Source: Sphingomonadales bacterium (GTDB lineage: Bacteria; Pseudomonadota; Alphaproteobacteria; Sphingomonadales; Sphingomonadaceae). Taken from it: a DNA stretch of 64,000 bases. Of the stretch, positions 1-9,450 are shown one piece after another. Each line of letters starts with the position of its first letter. Within the stretch, counting starts at the first letter, position 1. The DNA is taken from the NCBI GenBank assembly GCA_025362295.1, contig JANYGX010000002.1, forward strand, positions 1 to 64,000, read 5' to 3'. The notes under the pieces were generated by a model. That model was not told where the DNA came from. It worked only from the letters and a program-made list of their open reading frames with translations, and ran no database searches. Position numbers and translations under genes: made by a program.

Positions 1-80
1 GCCACGTCCCGGCAACTGCGCCCCGACGCAACCGCCGCAGCAACACGTTCACGAAGATCGTTCGAATATGGTCTCGCCAT
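1..80 (-). CDS. IS630-family transposase, N-terminal fragment (cut by window edge)
   Basis: Read leftwards from ATG at 80, the first 26 codons give a peptide starting MARPYSNDLRERV and continuing ASGRSCRDV. This is the typical opening of the helix-turn-helix half of IS630-family transposases, which bind the terminal repeats before TA-targeted cut-and-paste transposition. The frame stays open to base 1, so the rest of the gene lies outside the window, and whether the copy is intact cannot be judged. Identification rests on recognising the family N-terminus only. Confidence 0.75.
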   Translation of the reverse strand, partial: MARPYSNDLRERVAAAVASGRSCRDV

Positions 81-153
81 CCATGCTGACCTCCATTCCA
101 GCCAGCAGGTTGAATCACATCAAGCAGCAAATGGGAACCCCCAATCGATTCAA
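1..153. mobile_element. End of an IS630-family insertion sequence (partial)
   Basis: The stretch from the transposase start to about base 153 is noncoding and looks like the terminal region of the element. It contains a GAATCGATT segment near 142-152, followed by a TA at 155-156. IS630 elements insert at TA dinucleotides, so this TA could be the target site. The outer edge is inferred; without the other end the terminal inverted repeat cannot be confirmed. Confidence 0.5.
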
Positions 154-370
154 TCTATCTGGAATTAACTCTAAAGGCTGCAACGATCTCGGACATACGG
201 AGCAGGCACCTCACCGTCTCAGCCAGCAGGTCGAAAAAAAGCCTGTTGTCGCTATCCTCAAAAAACATCTGCGCCCGACTGTTACCGCACTCAGTGGTAT
301 GATGGGGCATGCCGGGAATAACACGTCGGGAAATATGAACGATGTGAAGATGGTGGCATATAGAGTGCCT
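154..370. other. Gene-free stretch between IS end and lipoprotein gene
   Basis: No convincing gene lies here. Short open frames exist on both strands but none has a ribosome site or a recognisable product. A minus-strand frame of about 37 codons from an ATG near 271 ends at about 161. It looks protein-like in composition but has no supporting signal. Confidence 0.4.
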
Positions 371-979
371 TTAGGAAGCTGGCACCGTAGTGCCAATTGG
401 CGAATTGAGCAGCATGGCAACAGGTTTTGTCACGAGCTGCATCGCTGCATTGGTTTTTGCCTCTTGTACAAACGCATCAATGAACTGCTGGATGTTGGAA
501 CGAATTGCGCCCTCATTGGCAAGCTGAAGCCGTTTCACTCCAACAAAGGCATCGCTCATTTTCGCAGTGTAGGGCGTGACGATTTCTTTTTCCCACACTA
601 CGGCACTTGTATCGACGTTTGTCAGCACATATTTTACCCGTGATGTGACGGTCATCGAGAATCCTACGATAGGCTGCTTGAGTTCAACAAGTTCTGCAGA
701 AAGATTGAAGCGAGCTTTATCAGTTGTAAGAATGGTATTGGCGAGCAACGATTGCCGCAGGGCTTCGGCAAAATCAGCATTTGAAACATTTGATTTCCAC
801 AACGGGCTAGTCTCTTTTCCACCTTTAACCGTAGGGGTAGCCGTTGACTTGTAGATCGCCGAAGTGTTGCTAATAATTGATGTCTCAGACACTGCAACAG
901 CCATAGCACCTGGTTTAGCAGAGGTTGCGCACGCACCAAGGCTTACACTTAGAATTGAGACAATAATCCTTTTACCCAT
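371..979 (-). CDS. Predicted lipoprotein of unknown function
   Basis: This 202-residue protein begins MGKRIIVSILSVSLGACATS, a lipoprotein signal with lipobox LGAC, so it is expected to be lipidated on the inner face of the outer membrane. The start at 979 is chosen because a CAGGAGGAACAA ribosome site sits just upstream; a start 15 codons earlier lacks one. The mature part has a conserved-looking core (PLWKSNV, then DAFVGVKRLQLANEGAIRSNI) that resembles alphaproteobacterial conserved lipoproteins of unknown role. It stands alone between an IS end and a divergently oriented second lipoprotein gene. No function is assigned. Confidence 0.75.
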   Translation of the reverse strand: MGKRIIVSILSVSLGACATSAKPGAMAVAVSETSIISNTSAIYKSTATPTVKGGKETSPLWKSNVSNADFAEALRQSLLANTILTTDKARFNLSAELVELKQPIVGFSMTVTSRVKYVLTNVDTSAVVWEKEIVTPYTAKMSDAFVGVKRLQLANEGAIRSNIQQFIDAFVQEAKTNAAMQLVTKPVAMLLNSPIGTTVPAS

Positions 980-1091
980 TGTTTGTTCCTCCTGTTTATA
1001 AACGTTGCGATATATACGTGCCAATAAGGCATTGACTACGTGCAGCAGTCAACATAATAATTCAATATTGATTTTGTTTAGCAGGTCAAAT

Positions 1092-1487
1092 ATGCGTTGG
1101 TCATGTGCAATTGTTTTGGTGCTTGTCGCCAGTGCTTGTGGGGGAAGAGTATCCCATCCGATACAGCTGATTCAGCCGATAGACGATCAGCTGACCTGCG
1201 ATCATCTCCAAGCGGAATATAGCAATAATCAATACAGAGTGCGCGAACTCTTGGGCGAACGGGCCGACCAGATGCGCGATAATGTTGGCTTTATCGCTAC
1301 AAGCATTCTCTTTATTGACCTGAAAGATACCGAGCGCAAAGAAATAACTGCCGCGCAGGCCCGTAATCAGCGTTTGTCTTCGCTGGCGAAAGCCAAAACT
1401 TGCGACCCAAACTTACCAGTGATGACCGTGCCGGAGCCAAAGCCAGCGCCGCAACCTGCAACGAAGGATAGCAAATCGGGCAAGTAA
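1092..1487 (+). CDS. Small predicted lipoprotein of unknown function
   Basis: The 131-residue product starts MRWSCAIVLVLVASACGG, with lipobox ASAC, and should be a membrane-anchored periplasmic lipoprotein. The start at 1092 is preferred over a longer frame from 1005 because only the shorter form puts the signal peptide at the N-terminus. The mature region is polar, has three further Cys and ends in a Pro/Lys-rich tail (VPEPKPAPQPA). It is divergent from the neighbouring lipoprotein gene, with the shared intergenic region at 980-1091. The family is not recognised. Confidence 0.65.
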   Translation: MRWSCAIVLVLVASACGGRVSHPIQLIQPIDDQLTCDHLQAEYSNNQYRVRELLGERADQMRDNVGFIATSILFIDLKDTERKEITAAQARNQRLSSLAKAKTCDPNLPVMTVPEPKPAPQPATKDSKSGK

Positions 1488-1511
1488 GGCGACTGGAAAT
1501 TACAGTATAAC

Positions 1512-1831
1512 CTAGCTCAAATATAATGATTCAATTTTGAGCAGGTTTGAGTTTGAGCAGGCAAGCTTTTTGCGGATTGACTTGAGGTTGGGCCACTTTT
1601 TCTCGATTGGATTGAGCTCAGGCGAATTAGGCGGGAAGAACGTCGAGTGTGTGACCCGCAGCGGCGCGATGGCGGTTTGAATTTCAAGACGCTTGTGTAA
1701 GGCTTATGCCGTGTGAGCTGCGGCTCAAGCCGGGTCAACCAACGGACCACAGCGGCAATACCCACACCAAACCGGTCCGCCACATCGGCAATCTTTCCCC
1801 CCCTCCTTCTCGCGAACAGCAAGGGCTTCAA
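1512..1831 (-). pseudogene. Degraded IS630-family transposase
   Basis: Two frames on the minus strand carry parts of one transposase. From about 1810 to 1680 the HTH portion reads [11 protein letters not shown] then [17 protein letters not shown]. In another frame, from about 1650 to 1565, the end of the DDE domain reads FFPPNSPELNPIEKKWPNL, ending at a stop near 1512. The catalytic region between them (roughly 150-200 codons in an intact element) is missing, and the halves are out of frame. The element is therefore dead, with an internal deletion and a frameshift. It differs in sequence from the IS630 fragment at the left edge. Confidence 0.75.
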
Positions 1832-1923
1832 AACAGACGTATTATGAACAGGTTACAACATCGGTATGGAAATACCCCACCCCGGCAGTTGTGGTTGATA
1901 AGCTCGACTGTTATAACTTTTTA

Positions 1924-2622
1924 ATGCCACAACATACTCTTCGCATCGCTCCATCGATTCTGTCTGCTGACTTTGCTGCACTCGGCGAAGCTGTGCGGGC
2001 TGTTGATGTCGCTGGTGCTGACTTCATCCATATAGACGTGATGGACGGCCATTTTGTGCCGAATATTACTATCGGTCCGGATGTTGTAAAAGCGCTGCGG
2101 CCGCACACTTCAAAACCCTTTGACGTGCATCTGATGATTGCCCCGGCCGATCCATTTATTGAGGCTTTCGCCAAGGCCGGAGCGGATATAATCTCTGTGC
2201 ACCCACAAGCTGGGCCGCATCTGCACCGCACCTTGCAAACCATCAAAGCGCTGGGTAAGCGCTGCGGCGTTGTGCTCAACCCGGCAACGCCTGTGCAGGC
2301 GGTTGATGAAGTGTTGGATATGGTTGATCTCATTCTTGTGATGAGTGTTAACCCGGGCTTTGGTGGCCAAAGCTTTATTAACAGCCAGCTCGATAAAATC
2401 GCCGCACTGCGCCGCCGCATCGATATGACAGGTCGGCACATCGATCTTGAAGTTGATGGTGGCATCACGCCGGATACCGCACGTGATTGTGTGGCGGCAG
2501 GTGCGGACATCCTGGTCGCCGGTAGCAGTGTTTTCAAAACACAGGATTATGCCACCAATATTGCAGCGCTGCGCCATGCCCAAAATGTGTTGGCGCCTGT
2601 GCCAGATTTGAACGCAACATGA
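1924..2622 (+). CDS. rpe: Ribulose-phosphate 3-epimerase
   Basis: Interconverts ribulose-5-phosphate and xylulose-5-phosphate in the cytosolic pentose phosphate pathway, feeding transketolase (encoded at 45.3 kb). The 232-residue TIM barrel shows the family signatures in order: APSILSADF at the N-terminus, [11 protein letters not shown] (metal and catalytic Asp/His), [15 protein letters not shown] and EVDGGI. The start at 1924 is chosen because the family begins just before APSILSADF; an upstream frame from 1891 adds 11 atypical residues. It overlaps the heparinase-like gene by ATGA, so the two are co-transcribed, and purH follows. Confidence 0.95.
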   Translation: MPQHTLRIAPSILSADFAALGEAVRAVDVAGADFIHIDVMDGHFVPNITIGPDVVKALRPHTSKPFDVHLMIAPADPFIEAFAKAGADIISVHPQAGPHLHRTLQTIKALGKRCGVVLNPATPVQAVDEVLDMVDLILVMSVNPGFGGQSFINSQLDKIAALRRRIDMTGRHIDLEVDGGITPDTARDCVAAGADILVAGSSVFKTQDYATNIAALRHAQNVLAPVPDLNAT

Positions 2623-4403
2623 GCGCACCAGCCAAAAACGACAACGGTGATACGCAGGCAAAGGCCAAACCGCGCCGCGCAAAAATAGCCACCACAAAAA
2701 TCGCACCGTCCGAAACGGACACGCAACGGTTGGTCAGGCACGGTGCCGAAGGCCCGTCGCTGTCTGAAAGGTTTACCGATTCACTGCGCACAACATGGTA
2801 TCGCAGTGGCGTATATCGCTTGCGGCTGCGCGGTCGCTATCCTTTGAAGTTACAGATAGCGCCACCGGATCTTTGGGCGGGAGATGCTGCGCGCGGGCGT
2901 GATATCCTTCAAGGTCAGCTCGGAAAAGCGAACATCATTGCCAATCTGAATGCCATTCGCTTTTCGGAGGTTGATGCGCCATTGGATTGGCTCGCCTGGA
3001 TGCACGGCTTTGGCTGGTTGCGCGATCTTGCAGCGGCGGCCCCTGATGTCGGCAGCGGTGCCGTGGTAACCGAGCGGCTGGTCAAACTATGGCTGCGGGA
3101 TTTCTCCCAGTTTCATAAACTGGCGTGGCGACCTGATGTGCTGGGTGTGCGCTTGATGGCATGGATCGGCCATGCCAACCTGCTCTTGTCTTCAAGCGAT
3201 CAGGTTTACCGATCAGCCGTGCTCACGGCGTTTGCAAGGCAGGTCAAACACTTGTCCCGTACAACCAGTCGTGCACCGGATGGGTTGCCGCGTTTACAGG
3301 CCGCAGCCGGATTGGTAGCAGCGGGTCTCGCCTTGCCGGGTCGGGATGGGCTTGCCGAGCGTGGTGGGTCGGTGCTCGATGAAACGCTCATTCGTTTTGT
3401 GCTGCCCGATGGCGGCATTGCCTCTCGCTGCCCTGAAGATATGTTGGGCGTTTTAAAATTACTGCTAACAGTGCGGAGCCTTTATCACACGCGCGGGCTA
3501 GAACCATCAGCGACGATTGTGCAAACTATGGATCGGCTGGTGCCAGCCTTGCGCGGTCTCGTGTTTGCCGGTGGAACGCTGGCGAGTTTTCATGGTGGTG
3601 GCGCTGGTGTCGCGGATCAGGTCACGCAAAGTCTGTCACTGATCGAGCATATGACAAAGCCGCTGAAAAACGCCGCTTATTCTGGCTATCAGAGGTTGGA
3701 AGGCGGCCGCAGCGTGGCGATCATCGATGCTGGCCCTCCACCCCCCGGTCGTATGTCTATCAATGCCCATGCCAGCACATTGTCATTTCAATTTGCAGAC
3801 GGCGCGCAGCGTTTTATAGTCAACTGCGGTGGTACACTTGACGCACCAAGCGGGTTGTCACACGAGCTTTTGCAATCACTGCGATCGACGGCAGCGCACT
3901 CAACATTGATCATCAATGATGTGAACTCAACTCAAATCCGGCCGGACGGTCTGCTTGGCAAAGGCGTTGGCGAAGTCACCGTCGTTCGTCAGGAAAATGA
4001 GGACGGCACTTGGGTTGATGCAGTTCATGACGGGTATGTGGCACGCTTTGGTGTGGCCCACCGGCGCCGCATTTTTCTGAGTGCTGATGGCATAGATTTG
4101 CGCGGCGAGGAAATGCTTTCATATTCAGGGAAGCGCCGTCCACAGAAATTGGTTTCGGTTGTGCGGTTTCATCTGGCACCAGGCATCACGGCGGTTCCGA
4201 CTCAAGGCAACACCAGCGCTGCCCTGAAGCTACCAAACGGCACCGCCTGGATGTTTCGCTGTAAGGGCGCCGAGCTTGAAATAGCGGAGAGTCTGGTGGT
4301 CGAAAACGATACTGTGCGCCGCACAACACAACTTGTCCTCACCAGCCATACCGATGCTGACTCTGGCAGCATCAACTGGCTCTTCAAACGATCTGCAAAA
4401 TAA
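2619..4403 (+). CDS. Heparinase II/III family protein
   Basis: A 594-residue protein of the heparinase II/III-like polysaccharide lyase superfamily. The N-terminal half (to about residue 350) is a helical, Trp- and Leu-rich toroid-like domain. From about residue 380 the beta-sandwich part begins ([15 protein letters not shown], then FIVNCGG), typical of the Hepar_II_III domain. There is no evident signal peptide: the N-terminus is Lys/Ala-rich and polar. The true substrate is unknown. The gene is wedged between rpe (4-base overlap) and purH (10-base gap), an arrangement common in alphaproteobacteria, where members are annotated by fold only. Confidence 0.85.
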   Translation: MSAPAKNDNGDTQAKAKPRRAKIATTKIAPSETDTQRLVRHGAEGPSLSERFTDSLRTTWYRSGVYRLRLRGRYPLKLQIAPPDLWAGDAARGRDILQGQLGKANIIANLNAIRFSEVDAPLDWLAWMHGFGWLRDLAAAAPDVGSGAVVTERLVKLWLRDFSQFHKLAWRPDVLGVRLMAWIGHANLLLSSSDQVYRSAVLTAFARQVKHLSRTTSRAPDGLPRLQAAAGLVAAGLALPGRDGLAERGGSVLDETLIRFVLPDGGIASRCPEDMLGVLKLLLTVRSLYHTRGLEPSATIVQTMDRLVPALRGLVFAGGTLASFHGGGAGVADQVTQSLSLIEHMTKPLKNAAYSGYQRLEGGRSVAIIDAGPPPPGRMSINAHASTLSFQFADGAQRFIVNCGGTLDAPSGLSHELLQSLRSTAAHSTLIINDVNSTQIRPDGLLGKGVGEVTVVRQENEDGTWVDAVHDGYVARFGVAHRRRIFLSADGIDLRGEEMLSYSGKRRPQKLVSVVRFHLAPGITAVPTQGNTSAALKLPNGTAWMFRCKGAELEIAESLVVENDTVRRTTQLVLTSHTDADSGSINWLFKRSAK

Positions 4404-4413
4404 AAAGGTTTTT

Positions 4414-6030
4414 ATGCTTGGCGTCGCTTCAAACTTGGTAGCCCCCGATACTGTGCGCATTACCCGCGCCTTGCTTTCTGTTTCCGATAAAACAAATTTG
4501 GTGGATTTTGCCGCAGCTTTGGCAGCACAAGGGGTTTTGTTGTTATCAACAGGTGGCACGGCCAAGGCGCTGCGCGCGGCTGGCCTTCAGGTCACGGATG
4601 TGTCCGATCACACCGGCTTTCCTGAAATCATGGATGGGCGTGTCAAAACCCTGCACCCTAAAATACACGGCGGCTTGTTGGCTGTGCGGGATAATCCAGA
4701 ACACGCAAAGGCCGTGCACGATCATGATATCGCCGCCATCGATCTCGTGGTTGTCAATCTCTATCCTTTTGAGGCGACCGTTGCTGCCGGTGCTGACCAG
4801 GCAACGATTATTGAAAATATAGATATCGGTGGTCCGGCGATGGTGCGATCAGCAGCCAAAAATCACCGCTACGTAACAATTGTGACAGACCCGCAGGATT
4901 ACAGCGCTGTGCTTGAAGATATTGCGGCACATACGGGTTCCACCAGTTTTAAATTGCGGCAGCGCCTTGCTGCAAAAGCTTATGCCCGCACAGCGCAATA
5001 TGATGCTGCGATTTCATCGTGGTTTGCCTTTGGCGTTGAAGCTCATTTGTTTCCTGACACCTTGAATGTATCCATGACCAAGGCACAGGATTTGCGGTAC
5101 GGTGAAAATCCGCACCAGCAGGCTGCTGTATACAGAGCGCAGGTTTCTGTAAGGCCAAACCTGCTTGATGCTAAACAACTGCAGGGTAAAGACCTCAGTT
5201 ATAATAATCTCAACGATGTGGATGCAGCTTATGAGCTGATCAGTGAGTTCGATCCACACATACCAACTGTTGCAATCATAAAGCACGCCAACCCGTGTGG
5301 GGTTGCCACTGGCAAAACATTGACAGATGCTTATGCCCGCGCGTTTGATTGCGACCGCGTGTCAGCTTTTGGCGGCATTATTGCACTCAATCAAATAATC
5401 GATGAAGCCACTGCACGCGCTATCACAGACATATTCACAGAAGTCGTTATAGCCCCTGATGCCGATGCAGGCGCTAAAGCCGTTTTTGCGGGCAAGAAAA
5501 ACTTGCGTCTGTTGCTTACCGGTGGTTTGCGGCAAAGCCAGCCTGGTTTGCAACTCAAGACTATTTCCGGCGGTTATCTTGTTCAGACCCGTGATATCCA
5601 GACGGTCAGGCAAGATGATCTTAAGGTGGTGAGCAAACGTGTGCCGTCCGAAACTGAAGTTCGTGATATGCTGTTTGCATTTCAGGTGGCAAAACATGTT
5701 AAGTCCAACGCGATTGTTTATGTCAAAGATTCGGCAACAGTGGGTATCGGGGCTGGTCAGATGAACCGCCTGAACTCGTCGCAGATTGCAGCACACAAAG
5801 CTGTGCACGCAGCCGAGACTTTGGGTTTGGCAATCCCTCTCACCAAGGGTTCGGTCGTGGCGTCCGATGCATTTTTCCCGTTCGCTGATGGTTTGATTGC
5901 AGCGGCTGACGCTGGTGTCACGGCCATAATCCAGCCCGGCGGTTCGGTGAAGGATGCAGAAGTGATTGCAGCTGCAGACGATCGTGGCCTGGCTATGGTG
6001 TTTACTGGTCTACGGCACTTTCGCCACTGA
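4414..6030 (+). CDS. purH: Bifunctional AICAR transformylase / IMP cyclohydrolase
   Basis: Catalyses the last two steps of IMP synthesis: formylation of AICAR with 10-formyl-tetrahydrofolate, then ring closure. At 538 residues it has the normal full length. The N-terminal MGS-like cyclohydrolase domain shows [12 protein letters not shown] and [15 protein letters not shown]. The C-terminal transformylase domain shows KHANPCGVA (catalytic Lys/His) and GIGAGQMNR. The start at 4414 follows an AAAAGG site; a longer frame would run into the upstream gene. It is the third gene of the rpe operon. Confidence 0.96.
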   Translation: MLGVASNLVAPDTVRITRALLSVSDKTNLVDFAAALAAQGVLLLSTGGTAKALRAAGLQVTDVSDHTGFPEIMDGRVKTLHPKIHGGLLAVRDNPEHAKAVHDHDIAAIDLVVVNLYPFEATVAAGADQATIIENIDIGGPAMVRSAAKNHRYVTIVTDPQDYSAVLEDIAAHTGSTSFKLRQRLAAKAYARTAQYDAAISSWFAFGVEAHLFPDTLNVSMTKAQDLRYGENPHQQAAVYRAQVSVRPNLLDAKQLQGKDLSYNNLNDVDAAYELISEFDPHIPTVAIIKHANPCGVATGKTLTDAYARAFDCDRVSAFGGIIALNQIIDEATARAITDIFTEVVIAPDADAGAKAVFAGKKNLRLLLTGGLRQSQPGLQLKTISGGYLVQTRDIQTVRQDDLKVVSKRVPSETEVRDMLFAFQVAKHVKSNAIVYVKDSATVGIGAGQMNRLNSSQIAAHKAVHAAETLGLAIPLTKGSVVASDAFFPFADGLIAAADAGVTAIIQPGGSVKDAEVIAAADDRGLAMVFTGLRHFRH

Positions 6031-6054
6031 ATAAGAGGTGATACACGTTTCTTC

Positions 6055-6510
6055 ATGACAGTGACCAATCACGATGTGGATACCCTGATCGCGGAACTCG
6101 AAATGTTTTGGCGCGACTATGCCAAGGCCTTTCAAACGGGTGATCTTGGCTTGTTGCTACCTGCGTTTTCCCTGCCGCTGGTGATTCAGACTCGTGACAG
6201 AACAGGCATTTATGAAAGCCTTGAAGATATCGATGCCAACAACAACGCCCTGGTCGCATTTTATCGCTCCCAAGGCGTGAAGCGCGTTGAGGTCAACCTT
6301 GATACTGTCGATCCTTTACACCGTGACTTTATGCAGGTGCATCTGACATACCGAATGCTTGATCTTGATGACGCGGAAATTATCAGTTGGACGACAATTT
6401 ATGGCCTCAAGCATGCAGGCAGCCGCTGGCTTATTCATTCCATTATTGCGCAGGACGAAGTGAATGCCTGGGAAAAATATACAGCAAAGCAAATTAGCAA
6501 GAATAAATAG
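6055..6510 (+). CDS. NTF2/SnoaL-like domain protein
   Basis: A 151-residue soluble protein. The pattern [20 protein letters not shown], followed by beta strands that include a conserved Trp ([20 protein letters not shown]), fits the cone-shaped NTF2/SnoaL-like fold used by small hydrolases, isomerases and binding proteins. No catalytic set can be named. It lies 24 bases after purH and 42 bases before a glycosyltransferase, so it may be the tail of the purH operon. Fold assignment is from pattern only. Confidence 0.6.
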   Translation: MTVTNHDVDTLIAELEMFWRDYAKAFQTGDLGLLLPAFSLPLVIQTRDRTGIYESLEDIDANNNALVAFYRSQGVKRVEVNLDTVDPLHRDFMQVHLTYRMLDLDDAEIISWTTIYGLKHAGSRWLIHSIIAQDEVNAWEKYTAKQISKNK

Positions 6511-6552
6511 GTGCACAACGTTTTCTTTGCGCATTAAAACCAGGAATTTTGC

Positions 6553-7665
6553 TTGATAAAAGCTAAACGCATCTTGCATATTTTTGCCACGTTCAATGTC
6601 GGGGGCCAGCAGGTGCGGGTCTGTCAGCTGATGCGCGCGTGGGGCACTGGCATCGAACATCACATAGCAGCGCACGATGGCAATTATGGTGCCGAGGCTC
6701 TGCTGGAGGGCGTCAACTATACGCGCGTGGACAGCTTGCCATTAAAGCGGCCTGGTATGGTAGCGCGACTGCACGCGCTCGGTGCCGCTTTGAAATATTA
6801 TGAGGCCGATCTTGTTTGCACGTACAACTGGGGCGCTATGGATGCTGTGCTGGCCAATCGGTTGTTTGGTAAACGCAAATTGATTCATCATGAAGATGGC
6901 TTTGGCCCGACTGAGGCTGTCCGCCAAGATTCCAAACGTGTTCTTTATCGCAAACTGGCGTTGCCGGGAGCCACCAAATTGGTGCTCTGCTCAAATAACC
7001 TGCTCGGTATCGCAACGCAAATCTGGCGACGTCCGGTAAACCAGTGCGTGATGATTCCCAATGGGGTGGCGCTTGAACTGTTTTCAACAAAGCCAAAACC
7101 TGATGCAATACCTGGGTTGATAAAAGGCCCAAATGAAATCATTGTCGGGTCGGTCGCCAAGCTTCGACCAGAGAAAAACTTTGCGCGTATGGTGGAGGCT
7201 TTTGCCGAAGCATCACATGGTCTTGATGCACGACTGGTGATCGTCGGAGATGGACCCGACAAAGATACCATCATGAAACAGATCACTCGATTAAAGCTTG
7301 AAGACCGAGTGATTTTGCCAGGCTTTATGGCTGAACCTCACAAATATATGGGTCTGTTTGATGTGTTTGCCATGTCTTCAGACACTGAGCAATTTCCAAT
7401 TTCACTTGTTGAGGCGATGGCTGCTTCAGTTGCAGCGATTGCCACAGATGTCGGTGATATAAAACATATAGTGCCAACTATACAGCAGCCATTTGTTACT
7501 GAAACATCGGATATGAAGATTTATGTTAATAACCTGCGTCAGCTGATCACTGATGCAAGGCTTCGACAAAATCTTGCACACTCAAATTATCAGGCTGTGC
7601 AAAAATATTCCGAAGCTGAAATGGTTTTGGCCTATAGTAAGCTTTATAATCAAGCGTGTGGTTGA
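6553..7665 (+). CDS. Glycosyltransferase family 4-type protein
   Basis: This 370-residue GT-B glycosyltransferase starts at TTG (6553), with CAGGA eight bases upstream; no in-frame ATG precedes the conserved start region. The N-terminal acceptor domain begins ILHIFATFNVGGQQ, with the Gly-Gly loop of GT4 enzymes. The donor domain has GSVAKLRPEKN, LVIVGDGPDKD and an E-x7-E motif (EQFPISLVE) that binds the sugar nucleotide. It probably acts at the cytosolic face in polysaccharide or LPS assembly, but donor and acceptor are unknown. It converges on lexA. Confidence 0.85.
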   Translation: MIKAKRILHIFATFNVGGQQVRVCQLMRAWGTGIEHHIAAHDGNYGAEALLEGVNYTRVDSLPLKRPGMVARLHALGAALKYYEADLVCTYNWGAMDAVLANRLFGKRKLIHHEDGFGPTEAVRQDSKRVLYRKLALPGATKLVLCSNNLLGIATQIWRRPVNQCVMIPNGVALELFSTKPKPDAIPGLIKGPNEIIVGSVAKLRPEKNFARMVEAFAEASHGLDARLVIVGDGPDKDTIMKQITRLKLEDRVILPGFMAEPHKYMGLFDVFAMSSDTEQFPISLVEAMAASVAAIATDVGDIKHIVPTIQQPFVTETSDMKIYVNNLRQLITDARLRQNLAHSNYQAVQKYSEAEMVLAYSKLYNQACG

Positions 7666-7693
7666 GGCCGCCGTATAATACTAAAGGCCGCAT

Positions 7694-7719
7694 TCATTAT
7701 CCAGCCTTCGCTGGAATGA
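7694..7719. repeat. Palindromic element between convergent genes
   Basis: The palindrome TCATT-at-CCAGC-cttc-GCTGG-AATGA forms a hairpin with a two-base bulge, between the convergent glycosyltransferase and lexA genes. The core CCAGCCTTCGCTGG resembles dispersed palindromic repeats seen in many alphaproteobacterial genomes. It lacks a T-run, so it is a weak candidate for a terminator. No second copy was noticed in this window. Confidence 0.5.
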
Positions 7720-7755
7720 CGAGTGTGGGCTAGTCTCCAGGGCTCGTGATCTAAG

Positions 7756-8487
7756 CTAATACTTCCGCATCAACCCAACTAACCGGCCCTGCACCTTCAC
7801 TCTTCCAGGTTCAAAAACTTGCGTGATATGGTCCCTGTTGCACGGCTCAAGATTAATCATCCGATCGTGGCGCTTTAACCGTTTCAGGGTGGCCTCTTGT
7901 TGGTCAATCAATGCCACTACAATTTCACCGTCTCTGGCAGTGTCTGAACGCTCGATAATCACATAATCACCACTGAGAATGCCGGCATCAAGCATCGAAT
8001 CACCGTCAACTTCAAGAGCGTAGCAATCGCCCCTGCCAAGCAAATGCAGTGGCACAGAAAGAAGTGAATCAGATTGTTCAAGTGCCTCCAAAGGCAGGCC
8101 CGCAGCGATTTTACCATGCAACGGAATATTGGCATTCGCAGCATTATCATTATTGTCTTGAATTGCAGGATGTTTAGGGAACTGCATGCGCACAACGTTG
8201 CTTCCGGCCTTGTTTATAATCGCATCCCGGTCATGCATCAGTGTGACCGTTCTGCCTTCCCGCGGACTGACTTCATCAGGCATACGCAGCACTTCGAGTG
8301 CTCTGGCGCGGTTGGGCAAACGCCGGATAAATCCACGTTCAACCAAAGCTGTAATCAGCCGATGCACGCCGGATTTCGACTTCAGCCCCAACGCTTCTTT
8401 CATTTCATCAAAAGAGGGTGAAATGCCCGATGTTTTGAGCCTATTATCAATCAATAAAAGTAATTCGTGTTGTTTGCTGGTTAGCAT
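7756..8487 (-). CDS. lexA: LexA repressor
   Basis: SOS-response repressor that cleaves itself when RecA is activated by DNA damage. The N-terminal winged helix (residues 1-65, [20 protein letters not shown]) binds the GTTC-N7-GTTC box. A linker leads to the S24 peptidase domain, with the scissile Ala129-Gly130 (IAAGLP), nucleophile Ser164 (DGDSM) and general base Lys202 (ATLKRL). The length of 243 is typical of alphaproteobacteria. Two boxes sit upstream (8505-8534), so the gene is autoregulated. It is divergent from dapF. Confidence 0.96.
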   Translation of the reverse strand: MLTSKQHELLLLIDNRLKTSGISPSFDEMKEALGLKSKSGVHRLITALVERGFIRRLPNRARALEVLRMPDEVSPREGRTVTLMHDRDAIINKAGSNVVRMQFPKHPAIQDNNDNAANANIPLHGKIAAGLPLEALEQSDSLLSVPLHLLGRGDCYALEVDGDSMLDAGILSGDYVIIERSDTARDGEIVVALIDQQEATLKRLKRHDRMINLEPCNRDHITQVFEPGRVKVQGRLVGLMRKY

Positions 8488-8504
8488 GTGGTCACCTTGA
8501 ATTT

Positions 8505-8534
8505 GAACGAAACAAGAACGTTCTACTAAAGTTC
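8505..8534. promoter_or_regulatory. Two abutting LexA (SOS) boxes, head to head
   Basis: Bases 8505-8519 read GAAC-N7-GAAC and 8520-8534 read GTTC-N7-GTTC. Both match the alphaproteobacterial LexA box exactly, on opposite strands and with no gap, so the half-sites form one larger symmetric operator. They lie 17 bases upstream of the lexA start codon and overlap its predicted -10. Confidence 0.88.
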
Positions 8535-8548
8535 TTGCGCAAGGTCAA
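8520..8548 (-). promoter_or_regulatory. Predicted lexA promoter
   Basis: Reading leftwards, TTGACC (8548-8543) and TAGAAC (8525-8520) are separated by exactly 17 bases, a plausible sigma-70 type -35/-10 pair. The right-hand LexA box covers the -10 and most of the spacer, so LexA binding would occlude RNA polymerase. Confidence 0.6.
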
Positions 8549-8599
8549 GCGTGTTTTATTAAGCTTATTCAAACGTGGTATTTCTGCCTGTCATTCAAT

Positions 8600-9436
8600 A
8601 TGAGCAATATCATGATTGATGTATCCAGTTTGTGGCCCTTCCGCAAAATGCATGGCCTCGGTAATGATTTTATCATTTTCGATGCGCGCGCACGGTCGAT
8701 AACACTTACCCCCAATATGATCAAACGGCTTTGCCACCGGTACACAGGCATTGGTTGCGATCAGTTGATTGTTATGGAGCCATCGCACATCGCCCATGTG
8801 CAAATGCGGATTTACGGCGTTGATGGTCTTGAGGTAGGCGCATGTGGCAATGCCAGTCGGTGTGTTGCCAGTTTGATGGGGCGCAATACAGCAACCATCG
8901 CCACACCAGCTGGTGTGTTAGCGGCTCATATTGATCACGATATTCCGACTGTTGATATGGGTATACCGAAGTTTGATTGGCAGGATATCCCGCTGAGTAT
9001 GGCGATGGACACGCTCTCGATGCCTGTCGGTTGGGGTTTGCTTGGCGCTCCTACGGCTATCAATGTCGGTAACCCGCACGTCATTTTCTTTGTTGAAAAC
9101 ATTGATAAAATTGATCTGGCACGACTAGGGCCAATGATCGAGAAAGACCCGCTGTTTCCAGAGCGTGTAAACGTTAATGTGGCGCAGGTGATCAATCGTC
9201 AGGAAATTCGCCTGAGAGTATGGGAGCGTGCCGCAGGCTTTACTCTGGCGTGCGGTACGGGTGCGTGCGCGACGACAGTTGCGGCCGTACGTCGCAAGCT
9301 GACGGAGCGCCGCGTGCTCGTTGATTTGCCGGGCGGCGTATTAACAATCGAATACACGGAAACGGGCCACATGATGATGGGTGGACCCGTAGCCACGACT
9401 TATACGGGAGAGGTTGATCTCACTCTGTTTAGCTGA
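8600..9436 (+). CDS. dapF: Diaminopimelate epimerase
   Basis: Converts LL- to meso-diaminopimelate for lysine and peptidoglycan synthesis, in the cytosol. The 278-residue protein carries the family opening FRKMHGLGNDF and both catalytic cysteines, Cys82 (VGACGNASRC) and Cys218 (LACGTGACA), one in each of the pseudo-symmetric halves. Starts at 8600 and 8612 are both possible; the conserved region begins 12 residues further in. It is divergent from lexA. The LexA operator lies 65 bases upstream, so an SOS influence on dapF cannot be excluded. Confidence 0.95.
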   Translation: MSNIMIDVSSLWPFRKMHGLGNDFIIFDARARSITLTPNMIKRLCHRYTGIGCDQLIVMEPSHIAHVQMRIYGVDGLEVGACGNASRCVASLMGRNTATIATPAGVLAAHIDHDIPTVDMGIPKFDWQDIPLSMAMDTLSMPVGWGLLGAPTAINVGNPHVIFFVENIDKIDLARLGPMIEKDPLFPERVNVNVAQVINRQEIRLRVWERAAGFTLACGTGACATTVAAVRRKLTERRVLVDLPGGVLTIEYTETGHMMMGGPVATTYTGEVDLTLFS

Positions 9437-9450
9437 AAAAAACTCTACGA

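Noticed and set aside
211-420. 69-codon minus-strand frame
   Set aside because: No ribosome site, and it overlaps the end of the lipoprotein gene in another frame.
68-643. 191-codon plus-strand frame at the left end
   Set aside because: It lies opposite a lipoprotein gene with a clear signal peptide and ribosome site, and over the IS end; composition is not protein-like.
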